Positions 1 through 6,909 of a DNA stretch of 9,827 bases are shown one piece after another. How positions within the stretch are numbered: position 1 is the first letter of the stretch; every line of letters starts with the position of its first letter. A program made the translations under genes and the position numbers. Origin of the DNA: JAQICB01 sp046482735 (GTDB lineage Bacteria > Bacteroidota > Bacteroidia > Bacteroidales > UBA1715); contig JAWOEL010000090.1 in NCBI GenBank assembly GCA_046482735.1, positions 1-9,827 on the forward strand, given 5' to 3'. The notes beneath the pieces are model-generated. The model ran no database searches, was not told the origin of the DNA, and saw only the letters and a list, made by a program, of their open reading frames with translations.

Positions 1-1410
1 AAAAACAGATTTCTCTTTGCCATTGCCGAAACCTACGATGTTATTGTCACTATTCCTCAAGGCAAACTCGAAATTATTGCCACCGCACAGGATGGCTCAG
101 GCCATACAACTATTCATCTCGGTAGTGGAAAATTGTTCCCCGCAAAGGTAATCGCCAAACCTAATAAAGTAGCAATGATGAAACAGTACGCAGACATGGA
201 TATGAAAATGGGTGCTCCCGCTCTAATAGGTAATAAAAAGAAAAAAACACCCAAATTTCTGATGAGTAATTATGGCATGATAATGAATATGGATAATACA
301 GAGCAGCGTTCGTCAATGGGTGATGACATGAACATGGAACAAATGAACCACGCTTCCAAGCAACAAAAAGACACCACCGGCAATTTCACCTATAAAGAGC
401 GAAAAAAGCATTTTAACTACAATTTCCTTGAAGCAAAAGAAAAAACAACGTTTAATCCGGATATCCCGGTAAACGAAATGCTCTTAAACCTTACCGGTAA
501 TATGAACCGTTACGTTTGGAGCATAAACGGCATCCCACTTTCAGAGACCGACAAAATAAAAATAGAAGGCGGTGAAGTTACCCGCATTACCTTGAATAAC
601 CTCACCATGATGCATCATCCGATGCACCTTCACGGTCATTATTTCAGAGTTGTCAACGAAAACGGTGAACGTTCCCCGTTAAAGCATTCGGTAAATGTAC
701 CCCCTATGCAAAAAGTAACCATTGAGTTTTACAATGAAGAATATGGCGATTGGTTTTTCCATTGTCACATACTTTACCACATGTTGGGTGGCATGGCACG
801 GATAATGAGTTACGACACACCAAGAGATGAACGATTGAAGGATTTTCGGGTGCAGGGACTTATTGATGAAACAAACCACTATTACTCATGGGGCTTGGCT
901 GAATTAGGCTCAAATTTCTCGGAATTTAAGCTCACTTCCGCCAATATTCGTAATGAATTTAATGTAAGCATAGAAACTGATTATAATCAAAATTCAGAAA
1001 TAGAGGTCACCTATAACCGGTATGTGAACGACTGGGTACGAATTTATGCAGGTGCCAATGCAGAAAATGAAACTCCCGACTCATACGATGAAATTAATAC
1101 TGTTGGTTTGGTGGGTCTAAAGTATTTCACACCTTACATGTTCAATGTTGATGTGAGTATTGATCATCAAATTCGGCCGAGAGTTCGGGTAGATAAAGAG
1201 ATTCTATTATTTCCCCGCTTTTTTGTGGAAGGAGAATACGAATATCGGGCAGACTTTGGTTGGGTCAATAATTTAGAAGAAAACACACGTTTTGAAGGAG
1301 AAGATGAATGGCTAATCAGAGCTTCCTATATATTATCCCGTAATTTCTCCATACAGGCCAATTATAATAGCCATTATGGTTGGGGTGGTGGTTTAACTGT
1401 CAGGTTTTAA
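1..1410 (+). CDS. copA: CopA-type multicopper oxidase, 3' part, with C-terminal beta-barrel-like tail
   Basis: The frame is open from base 1, so the 5' end lies outside the window; 469 residues are visible. Multicopper oxidases of the CopA/PcoA group oxidise Cu(I) in the periplasm and so give copper tolerance. The C-terminal cupredoxin domain is clear: HHPMHLHGH at visible residues 205-213 and HCH at 254-256, followed by H260 and M265, supply the type 1, 2 and 3 copper ligands. Before it lies a Met-rich, Asp/His-containing linker (about residues 55-120), typical of copper-binding inserts in CopA. After it, about 190 residues rich in alternating aromatic/polar beta-strand patterns end in a terminal Phe. 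This resembles CopB-type outer-membrane barrel proteins, so the product looks like a CopA-CopB fusion. The ATG at 133 is internal, not the true start, because conserved MCO sequence precedes it. The symbol is by family resemblance. Confidence 0.9.
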   Translation, partial: KNRFLFAIAETYDVIVTIPQGKLEIIATAQDGSGHTTIHLGSGKLFPAKVIAKPNKVAMMKQYADMDMKMGAPALIGNKKKKTPKFLMSNYGMIMNMDNTEQRSSMGDDMNMEQMNHASKQQKDTTGNFTYKERKKHFNYNFLEAKEKTTFNPDIPVNEMLLNLTGNMNRYVWSINGIPLSETDKIKIEGGEVTRITLNNLTMMHHPMHLHGHYFRVVNENGERSPLKHSVNVPPMQKVTIEFYNEEYGDWFFHCHILYHMLGGMARIMSYDTPRDERLKDFRVQGLIDETNHYYSWGLAELGSNFSEFKLTSANIRNEFNVSIETDYNQNSEIEVTYNRYVNDWVRIYAGANAENETPDSYDEINTVGLVGLKYFTPYMFNVDVSIDHQIRPRVRVDKEILLFPRFFVEGEYEYRADFGWVNNLEENTRFEGEDEWLIRASYILSRNFSIQANYNSHYGWGGGLTVRF

Positions 1411-1517
1411 AATTACAATCACGCGGTGGTTGGTTGACTTGGATACGTGAGAATATTTTGCGATATTTAAGTGTAAATTATTTTTTTAAGAGAATGACAT
1501 TTTGTGTTATTCAAAAA

Positions 1518-1620
1518 TGACTCCGTGAGAAGTCACATGTCTGTAGAAAAAATGATAGAAGTTGTTTTTTGAATCCGCTAGGATTCATACATCAAAAACA
1601 TGCGACATCCTATGGAGTCG
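1518..1620 (+). repeat. 103-bp triple-palindrome intergenic repeat, copy 1
   Basis: This block is repeated in inverted orientation at 8165-8267 with 84 of 103 identical positions and no gaps (hand alignment). It contains three imperfect palindromes. The first is TGACTCCGTGAGAAGTCA (1518-1535, degraded). The second is TGAATCC-GCTA-GGATTCA (1570-1587, perfect 7-bp stem). The third is CGACATCC-TAT-GGAGTCG (1603-1620, 7-bp stem with one bulged A). Around the middle hairpin, TGTTTTT and AAAAACA can extend the stem. It lies 107 bases after the copA stop and has no coding potential. It resembles REP-type dispersed palindromic repeats, but which family it belongs to cannot be settled from one window. 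Confidence 0.85.
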
Positions 1621-1658
1621 TGAAATAGCATGAAAAAAATGCACAATTTTCTACAGAC
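1539..1658. repeat. 12-bp perfect inverted repeat enclosing two hairpins of copy 1
   Basis: GTCTGTAGAAAA at 1539-1550 is the exact reverse complement of TTTTCTACAGAC at 1647-1658. The arms enclose the second and third palindromes of the 103-bp element. They could fold into a long branched stem or act as element ends. In the second copy only the equivalent of the first arm is kept (TTTCTACAG at 8236-8244), and the other arm is absent or unrecognisable. This suggests that the unit may originally be longer than 103 bp. Confidence 0.7.
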
Positions 1659-1737
1659 TTACAACCGCACTGTGGTTGAGAGTGAAAGCATAAGTGAAAG
1701 CATCATTTCTTCTGTTAATAAAAGAGTTGCCTATTTC

Positions 1738-1768
1738 TTTCGCTCTAAGAAAGATTTTAATACATTTG
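1738..1768 (+). promoter_or_regulatory. Putative Bacteroidota-type promoter for the HTH gene
   Basis: TACATTTG at 1761-1768 matches the TAnnTTTG -7 consensus of Bacteroidota exactly. TTTC at 1738-1741 sits 19 bases upstream, where the TTTG -33 element is expected (one mismatch). The predicted start of transcription would be only a few bases before the ATG at 1784. This supports initiation at 1784 or 1793 rather than at the upstream in-frame ATG at 1694. Confidence 0.5.
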
Positions 1769-1783
1769 ATTACTCTAATAAAT

Positions 1784-2019
1784 ATGAGTATAATGACTAA
1801 AAATAGAATAAAAGTAGTACTTGCAGAAAAAGAAAAATCAAATAAACGGTTAGCCGATAAAATAGCAAAAGATGAGACAACAGTTTCTCGATGGTGTACT
1901 AATAAAATTCAACCAAAACTTGATATGTTAGGTGTGAAATTGCAAACGCACTCAATGTAGAAATAAGTAACTTGATTTTATCAAAGAAAACCTCAAAAAC
2001 AAACCAAGAAGTAAAATGA
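1784..2019 (+). pseudogene. XRE-family HTH regulator with a -1 frameshift
   Basis: The product is a small DNA-binding regulator of the Cro/C1 helix-turn-helix type. The readable part from the ATG at 1784 begins MSIMTKNRIKVVLAEKEK and contains the recognition region DETTVSRWCTNKIQPKLDML, typical of Bacteroidota HTH proteins of about 75-80 residues. After GTGAAA near 1936 the frame breaks. Restoring one A in that A-run gives the expected continuation IANALNVEISNLILSKK and a natural stop at 2017-2019, whose bases overlap the ATG (2016) of the next reading frame. Such ATGA overlaps indicate translational coupling. Regulators of this type often sit in front of restriction-modification or methylase genes, which fits the relic that follows. 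As written, the protein ends early at 1960. The break is either decay or a homopolymer sequencing error. Confidence 0.75.
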
Positions 2020-2370
2020 AGAATCTCTTTGATATATTTGAAAAGTTAGAACTAAAGAAAGAGAATGGTTTGTTTATAACTGCCAATGAAAATTGGCGAG
2101 ATGAATGTAATTTTTCAAGCAGAATAGCAAAACTTATAAAAAAGAAAACTCGTTAAAGTTTTTAGGTGGAGAGAATTATTTTAATTATTTTGAAATTGTA
2201 TCCGGAAAAACATGGGATGAATATCAATCAGAGCTAAGTTATGAAAGTCGAGTTGATTATCAATTATTAAGAAATATTAAACAGAGAGATATTAATCTCA
2301 ATGTATCAATTAACTTCAAATGTGGCTAATGCTTTAAACTGGTAAAGTGCTATTTGTAAGGTATATGTAA
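2016..2370 (+). pseudogene. Remnant of the N-terminus of a probable N-6 DNA methylase / type IIG-like R-M protein
   Basis: The ATG at 2016 overlaps the stop of the HTH gene and opens MKNLFDIFEKLELKKENG, then stops at 2154-2156. The text continues in a second frame (about 2147-2300) with NSLKFLGGENYFNYFEIV and GKTWDEYQ...RVDYQLLRNI. A third frame (2310-2336) gives LTSNVANAL, and a fourth (2341-2367) gives GKVLFVRYM followed by TAA. Joined, NAL-(I)-GKVLFVRYM recalls the IGKxLFxRYLxDRG-type helix found before the methylase core of Eco57I-like and related N-6 adenine methylases. The position behind an HTH gene fits as well. At least three frame changes, a likely internal deletion at about 2147 and loss of the whole catalytic part show a dead fragment. 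The family assignment is from memory of motifs and is moderate; the pseudogene status is firmer. Confidence 0.5.
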
Positions 2371-3147
2371 ATGAGAAGACAGAAATATCTATTTGTATTG
2401 ATGCTGACAGCCTGTTTTGTACAACAGGTGCATTTTGCAATTGCACATAACCTAACTGCCAGCAATACTGTGTTTTCGGAAATAAAAACCAAGAATGTTG
2501 ATGAAGATTCGTTGCAACCTAATGATACAATATTTATATATAAGAATGTGACGGATAATTTTTATCATGCGATATTTATTGATACGTCTCATGACTCACA
2601 ATATTATTCCCGCCTTGTGCATTTTGATTTTGATACCTATGCATCGCAGGCATATGCCGGTAATCATCAGTTTATTAATAAAAATTGTTCGCATTCTTTT
2701 TCACAGGTAAATTCTACGTCACTTCCCGAAAAATGGTTGCCGGTATATAAATACAAAAATAATTATTATTTGTATGCACCTTCTGATTGGGGAAACGCCG
2801 GACGAAGAATGATAAATGACAGTGCATTTGTATATTGGTATATGGATGGTCCCTTTCCTGTTCCGTTGAAGAAAATTAAACAAACAAACCGACATACTTT
2901 TGTTTTGGAAATGTCTGATATTTCGCGTGCATGTATAGAAACACATACGATAACTATATTCAGGCTCGATTCGATAACAAATCTGTCTTTATTTTATTTT
3001 CCTCAGGCACATCAAAAAAGGAGATGCAGACTGTATGTACCGATTGAAAATGCTCATTATTTTGATGTTATAGTTAATTATTGTGACAATCAAAAACAAT
3101 ATGAATATGAGTTTGATGATATAGACTGTGAACAATTAATTGAATAG
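2371..3147 (+). CDS. Exported protein of unknown function, possible lipoprotein
   Basis: This is an intact 258-residue protein that I do not recognise. The N-terminus (MRRQKYLFVLMLTACFVQQ) is a secretion signal. L-T-A-C at residues 12-15 fits a lipobox, which would make it a lipoprotein anchored at Cys15. Alternatively, signal peptidase I could cut after AIA at residues 23-25. The mature part is rich in Tyr, Phe, Asn and Asp, with a repeated look of short beta strands, and has Cys residues scattered near 106, 188, 219, 239 and 254. No catalytic motif is evident. The start follows immediately after the methylase relic (TAA 2368-2370, ATG 2371), so its promoter must lie inside the relic. The TATTTG at 2351-2356 is only a partial match to a -7 element. 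Base composition is AT-rich like the surrounding accessory DNA. Confidence 0.7.
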   Translation: MRRQKYLFVLMLTACFVQQVHFAIAHNLTASNTVFSEIKTKNVDEDSLQPNDTIFIYKNVTDNFYHAIFIDTSHDSQYYSRLVHFDFDTYASQAYAGNHQFINKNCSHSFSQVNSTSLPEKWLPVYKYKNNYYLYAPSDWGNAGRRMINDSAFVYWYMDGPFPVPLKKIKQTNRHTFVLEMSDISRACIETHTITIFRLDSITNLSLFYFPQAHQKRRCRLYVPIENAHYFDVIVNYCDNQKQYEYEFDDIDCEQLIE

Positions 3148-3158
3148 TATATAAATCA

Positions 3159-3345
3159 TTGCATCGCTTTTTTATTCTTTTATGTCTATGTTCTTTTGCT
3201 CAGATTCACGATGTACGTCATTATTCGGTTTTGCAGACACTGGAAGTTGTTCCCAAAACGGAGTATATACAGATAGACTTTTAAGCCTGCACGACACCAT
3301 AGATATTGGTGCATTGAGCTTTTTGGAATGCTCGCAGAAAAAACT
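3159..3345 (+). pseudogene. Possible relic of a small secreted-protein gene
   Basis: From a possible TTG at 3159 one frame reads a signal-peptide-like stretch (FFILLCLCSFAQ) and then IHDVRHYSVLQTLEVVPKTE, stopping at 3282-3284. Shifting frame near 3275-3282 gives a plausible continuation, SLHDTIDIGALSFLECSQ, in the frame that has an ATG at 3182. Hydrophobic core, then Ala-Gln, then mixed sequence is the usual arrangement of a Bacteroidota exported protein. No normal start codon is present, and the end runs into the 3' end of the oppositely oriented peptidase gene. I read it as a frameshifted fragment, with low confidence; it may be chance. Confidence 0.3.
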
Positions 3346-3349
3346 GCTA

Positions 3350-6013
3350 TTATTCCTGCATTTTCACAAAATACGCTTTCCCCGGCTCCAAATTATTAAT
3401 GCTGTTATTTGTATTGCCGAAATGCCAAAAGCCTTCAAAATTTTTTATTGTTTCAATGTGTAATATATATTCTTCCAATCCTGTTTCAATATCGGTACTA
3501 TTAAGTTGAGGAAATCCCATGAGTTGCCAATTTGATTCCGAATCTGATATGTGCAAAGACGCGTTGTTGAGTTCATAGCCTTCAAAATGTAAAGTTTCTT
3601 CTATAGAGTTATATACTACATATCCTTTACCAGGTTCTATAGTATCGAGCGAATTGAAAAAGACAGATTGAGAACTGCTAAAAAATCCCGATTGGTTTTT
3701 CACTATTGTTGCATGAGGGAAAAGTTTCCGAATACTCATATCAACCATAGCAACAGGCAAAGATATCATATTCCAACCCGCAGAGAGGGGTATGCTAATG
3801 CTTTGTATATCCTTCACCTCATAAAGTTCCCAATTGTCTACGTATCCCATATTGCTAGTAAAATATATGTTCGGGTTGCTTCCAATGTTTGCTCCTGTTG
3901 TAAAGGTACAATCTATTGTTTCCCATGTTTTGGATAGAGCAGCCTCATAAAAAATATCGGTTGAAGAAGAAGCATGTCCTGATATGCCAATACCTGTAGA
4001 GCTATTGTATGTCGGATACTTACAATCATCTACCAACATTGCTTTTATAAGTTTTACAGCATTTATAAGTTCAGTATGTTGAGCGTCTTGTGAACCCAGA
4101 TTCGTAATTTCAGATTTGTAGTTGATGCCCAAGGGCCAGTAATGTTGAGAGTCACCTTTGAGTGTTTCACCCTTCAAATCTCTCATAAAATCAGATCCGG
4201 CCTCACCGGACCACACATTGTCAGACATAAGCGATTGCCACGTAGACGATGTACCGGAACCAAAATAATGAGCCATTTCATGAATTGCCGTACCTACCCA
4301 CATATATGAGGTGTTTGACCCAAAACCGATACTACCCAAATGACTTGCCTGTGCCGTTGGAATTCCATCATTGTAATACACATAAATATCCTCTACAAAA
4401 GGAGTGTATGTGTTGAAATATGCACACGCACTGTCCATTGCAGTTTTTATGAGTTGGTATTGTGTTGGATATACAGCACTATCTACAGCTAAGGTATAAG
4501 TAACAGCCCCCATGTTTCCCTGTTTTATACGAGGATGATTTTTATACACTTTGGCACGAACCCTATATTCCGTGTCAGGTTTCAAAATACCGGAAAGATT
4601 TCGTTCAATAGTACCATTTTCTGATGCTTCTCCACTGCCTGTACCACAATAAACATATTCCGGATTAGTGTTTATTCTTGTATTGCCAGCTCCTGTAGCC
4701 AGATAATTAAGTGTAGGATCTATTATTAAATTTTCGGGTAATATGGGCACAAAACATTCACTGTTTGGTTGAGCTGTGAGCACAATTTCACACCGTGTAT
4801 TGTCACTTGAAAGTTCAATTGTTCCGGAAACAGTACTCATGCCATCGTATGAGACCCTCACTTTGATCCCTTCCGCATGTGTAGGCAGCAATGACTGCGA
4901 AAGACTTACGCCTTCGGGTGCATTGATGTGTATTTCCGCATGCAAATTATTCCCGTCAACGGTAAATTCAGCCGTATTGGTAAATTCGTCCAGAATTATG
5001 TGGTCTGTTGAAACAGTTATATTGGGAGTAATCGTTCCTTGCACAAATATTTTTTGTTGTGTATTACCACTCGACAGAGTTATATACCCCTCAGTGTTTG
5101 CAGAGCCAAGATAACTAATTGCTAAAGAATCTCCCGCAATATTGGCGTCAAGATTTACAGATGAAAGAGAAAAATGTTCCGGAGCTGAAATTGATATATC
5201 TTGTTCGAGATTTAATGCCCACACAGCAACTTTCTGAGTACCGGGTTTGTGGAAAGATAGCACTGAATCTGATGTAATAATTGCAGGATTGTTTTCTGCT
5301 CCGGCATCGTATAAAAAAGCAACTTCCGCAGGCGATAATGATGTATTGTAGATGCTAAATTTTGATATAGAACCAATCCAGGTCGGATCAGCGGTGAATC
5401 CACTTTTACCCAAATATGCCAAAGATGTACTAATAGCCGACAGAGGAATAGTGTTTTTGGTTTTATCAACAAGTTTGCCATCTATATAAAAAAAGAGAGA
5501 ATCAGATCTGACAACCGAAATAAATTGGTGCAATTCACCGTCGTCATATTCCGGCCCCCGAACAACAACCTGATCGTTGAGCCCCGCATCTGAAGAAATA
5601 GCTGTACGACTTTCATTGTCGCCTCTTGCCGGCATCATAAAAAGATAATTTGAACCATTATTATTAACTGTTCTGCCAAAATACGCCAAATGAGCAAAAC
5701 CACTGTTGGCACCGGATTGAGATGTAAACCATATTTCTTGTGAAATAACCTGATATGTATTCAATGCTAAATCTGCTCCCGAAAAAGAAAGATATTGTCC
5801 TTGTTCAGTAAGCACTAACGCTTTATTTGCAATATAAGCACCACCCACACATGTGCCATGTACCGGATTGGTAGGAACACCATCATTAGCCGTACCGTCA
5901 TCGAATGTCCATTGATGCATTAAATTCGTTGTACCCGGATCAGATTGAGCAAAAGAAGACAGAGTACATAGCAGAAACAACGCAAACAAAAAGGTACATG
6001 TAACAGTTTTCAT
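3350..6013 (-). CDS. Secreted multi-domain metallopeptidase-like protein (LamG, Ig-like, carbohydrate-binding-like, HExxH)
   Basis: The intact protein has 887 residues. The ATG at 6013 is chosen because it starts a clean signal peptide (MKTVTCTFLFALFLLCTLSSFA, cut before Gln23). The in-frame codon at 6097 would add 28 unlikely residues. Domains in order: a LamG/concanavalin-like module (about 28-240, with QWTFDDG, FYIDGKLVD and ISKFSIYN signatures), then two Ig-like repeats (about 244-328 and 329-415). A jelly-roll carbohydrate-binding-like segment (about 425-490) follows, then a zinc-peptidase core with HEMAHYFG at 578-585 and HYWPLGINY at 624-632. The second half of the jelly-roll (about 683-733, TWETIDCTFTTG and GYVDNWELYEV) comes after it. 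The protein ends in two related repeats (737-823 and 826-887, WNMISLP/WQLMGFP and EPGKGYVV/EPGKAYFV). H578, E579 and H582 fit zinc binding and catalysis. The likely role is degradation or binding of extracellular glycan or glycoprotein; the substrate is unknown. Confidence 0.8.
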   Translation of the reverse strand: MKTVTCTFLFALFLLCTLSSFAQSDPGTTNLMHQWTFDDGTANDGVPTNPVHGTCVGGAYIANKALVLTEQGQYLSFSGADLALNTYQVISQEIWFTSQSGANSGFAHLAYFGRTVNNNGSNYLFMMPARGDNESRTAISSDAGLNDQVVVRGPEYDDGELHQFISVVRSDSLFFYIDGKLVDKTKNTIPLSAISTSLAYLGKSGFTADPTWIGSISKFSIYNTSLSPAEVAFLYDAGAENNPAIITSDSVLSFHKPGTQKVAVWALNLEQDISISAPEHFSLSSVNLDANIAGDSLAISYLGSANTEGYITLSSGNTQQKIFVQGTITPNITVSTDHIILDEFTNTAEFTVDGNNLHAEIHINAPEGVSLSQSLLPTHAEGIKVRVSYDGMSTVSGTIELSSDNTRCEIVLTAQPNSECFVPILPENLIIDPTLNYLATGAGNTRINTNPEYVYCGTGSGEASENGTIERNLSGILKPDTEYRVRAKVYKNHPRIKQGNMGAVTYTLAVDSAVYPTQYQLIKTAMDSACAYFNTYTPFVEDIYVYYNDGIPTAQASHLGSIGFGSNTSYMWVGTAIHEMAHYFGSGTSSTWQSLMSDNVWSGEAGSDFMRDLKGETLKGDSQHYWPLGINYKSEITNLGSQDAQHTELINAVKLIKAMLVDDCKYPTYNSSTGIGISGHASSSTDIFYEAALSKTWETIDCTFTTGANIGSNPNIYFTSNMGYVDNWELYEVKDIQSISIPLSAGWNMISLPVAMVDMSIRKLFPHATIVKNQSGFFSSSQSVFFNSLDTIEPGKGYVVYNSIEETLHFEGYELNNASLHISDSESNWQLMGFPQLNSTDIETGLEEYILHIETIKNFEGFWHFGNTNNSINNLEPGKAYFVKMQE

Positions 6014-6059
6014 AAACTTTATTTTGTGATAAATTAAAACCTTCTTTCTGTGCAATATA

Positions 6060-6067
6060 CAAAAATA
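6060..6067 (-). promoter_or_regulatory. Putative -7 promoter element of the peptidase gene
   Basis: On the minus strand TATTTTTG matches the TAnnTTTG consensus exactly and would start transcription about 40 bases before the ATG at 6013. The -33 region is poor: only ATTG at a short spacing of about 17 bases is seen. Confidence 0.4.
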
Positions 6068-6142
6068 TTTCTGATTAAAACAGGCAATAAGTATCAACCT
6101 ATGTTCACCATAATTTTAGACTTCAGAATAGTGTTTGCGTAA

Positions 6143-6174
6143 AGGAATTTCAGTATAATACTGAAACAATTCCT
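6143..6174 (-). terminator. Hairpin between the toxin-antitoxin remnant and the peptidase gene
   Basis: AGGAATT (6143-6149) pairs with AATTCCT (6168-6174), and inside it TTCAGTAT-A-ATACTGAA (6149-6165) forms a perfect 8-bp stem, leaving a short bulge. It lies about 58-89 bases past the end of the minus-strand toxin frame and before the peptidase promoter. That is the expected place for a transcript end. There is no strong T-run after it on the minus strand, so factor-independent termination is uncertain. Confidence 0.4.
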
Positions 6175-6231
6175 CTGTAAAAACACACTCCCCACCTATT
6201 TAAAAGCCGCAACACCATAAAAAGGCTACCT

Positions 6232-6656
6232 CTACCTATTACCAATTATTTTTTTTGGAATATTCGGAAAGTTTGTGGGGATAAGCGGTTCTAGTGAAAA
6301 ACCAATGAATACGTGTGAATTGGGGTAAACAGTGTGTTGATAAAAATTATAGAAGGGTAAGTAAGGACGCTTCTCTGGGTCTTGACTATTGTCCCAAAAA
6401 GTATATAATTTTATTGTTTGGATTGCTTCATGTACGTAATAGAAAAGTGTATTGTGTTTGGTAACAAGAGCTGCACGAACTTGTGGTATACTTGACGTTT
6501 TTAGACTGGAAAGGATTTTTTCTATGTGGTCAATTATTTTAAAAGTCTTTTGCACAAATGAACAAATTTCATTTTTGTCCAAAATATTTCTAAATATTCG
6601 TTTATTGCATCATGGGTTTTCTCTGCTTCCTTTGTCTATGTAACTGTTAAAGCCAT
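6232..6656 (-). pseudogene. ParE/RelE-like toxin, broken by an amber codon and a frameshift
   Basis: Reading from the ATG at 6656 gives MALTVT, an in-frame TAG (6636-6638), then TKEAEKTHDAINEYLEIFWTK. The frame then breaks in the A/T run near 6572-6576; restoring one base continues NEICSFVQKTFKIIDHIEKI, VRAALVTKHNTLFYYV and IKLYTFWDNSQDPEKRPY. This order (MALxVxWT start, TKHNTLFYxV, xFWDNRQDPxK end) is the signature of the Bacteroidota ParE/RelE-fold toxins, about 95-100 residues, which act on gyrase or on mRNA in the ribosome. The TAG stands where the family normally has Trp or another residue before T-K. The frame then runs about 45 residues past the usual end, to 6232, with unrelated-looking sequence, so the natural stop may also be lost. 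The ATG overlaps the end of the antitoxin frame by 10 bases, as in intact operons. The toxin is almost certainly inactive. Confidence 0.8.
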
Positions 6657-6885
6657 TTTGCATATTTCTTTTGTACTTCTAAATTTGTTCTCATTTCTCC
6701 TTTTTTTGCTTGTTCCACACCTCTTTTTATAGATTGTTGAACAGAAAAGGAAGTTCATCAACCAATTCAACTTGATTGTGTTTCGCTCGATATTTAAGCA
6801 TGTTTTTAAAGGCTTTTATAAGCTCCGGATCTTTTACTTTCGATACCTCAGATATTATCCAGTTTATGTATGCTTGTACATTCAT
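6647..6885 (-). pseudogene. Antitoxin partner of the ParE-like toxin, frameshifted
   Basis: From the ATG at 6885 the frame reads MNVQAYINWIISEVSKVKDP and on to VELVDELPF, then falls out of frame and stops at 6727-6729. Restoring one base in the AAAA run at 6745-6748 gives SVQQSIKRGVEQAKKGEM and an end in KKYAKWL with a stop at 6647-6649, for a total of about 79 residues. The late pattern (QQSIxRGxEQxKxGE ... KxxKWL) matches small Bacteroidota antitoxins that precede ParE/RelE toxins. It normally neutralises the toxin and represses its own promoter. The C-terminal, toxin-binding half is what the frameshift removes. Either the module is dead together with its toxin, or the missing bases are sequencing errors. 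Confidence 0.75.
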
Positions 6886-6909
6886 ACCTTTATATTTTCA
6901 TTCACTATT

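Larger units (their letters stand above)
1411..1783. other. Intergenic region after copA
   Basis: No convincing coding sequence lies here. The stretch holds a small hairpin (1492-1512, arms GAATGAC/GTTATTC with one G-T pair), the 103-bp palindromic repeat at 1518-1620, and a 12-bp perfect inverted repeat at 1539-1550/1647-1658. Another hairpin follows at 1662-1678 (CAACCGC, loop ACT, GTGGTTG, one G-T pair). The last part carries the promoter of the HTH gene. No classical GC-rich stem followed by a T-run was found after copA, so one or more of these hairpins may do the job of ending or protecting the transcript (inference). Confidence 0.6.

Noticed and set aside
1518..1620. CRISPR array
   Set aside because: The three palindromes are divergent, not direct repeats with uniform spacers, and there are no cas genes.
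1694..1783. Longer N-terminus of the HTH protein from the ATG at 1694
   Set aside because: It would add 30 residues unlike HTH proteins and would lie upstream of the best promoter match.
3182..3463. Plus-strand 93-codon frame
   Set aside because: Its second half is antisense to the end of the peptidase gene and its first half reads better in another frame, so it is not a whole gene.
6190..6281. TCCCCAC / GTGGGGA inverted pair
   Set aside because: Only seven bases, widely spaced, one arm inside the toxin remnant; likely chance.
6452..6643. Plus-strand 63-codon frame
   Set aside because: It is antisense to the toxin remnant, which explains the sequence on the other strand; no start signal or protein-like pattern.
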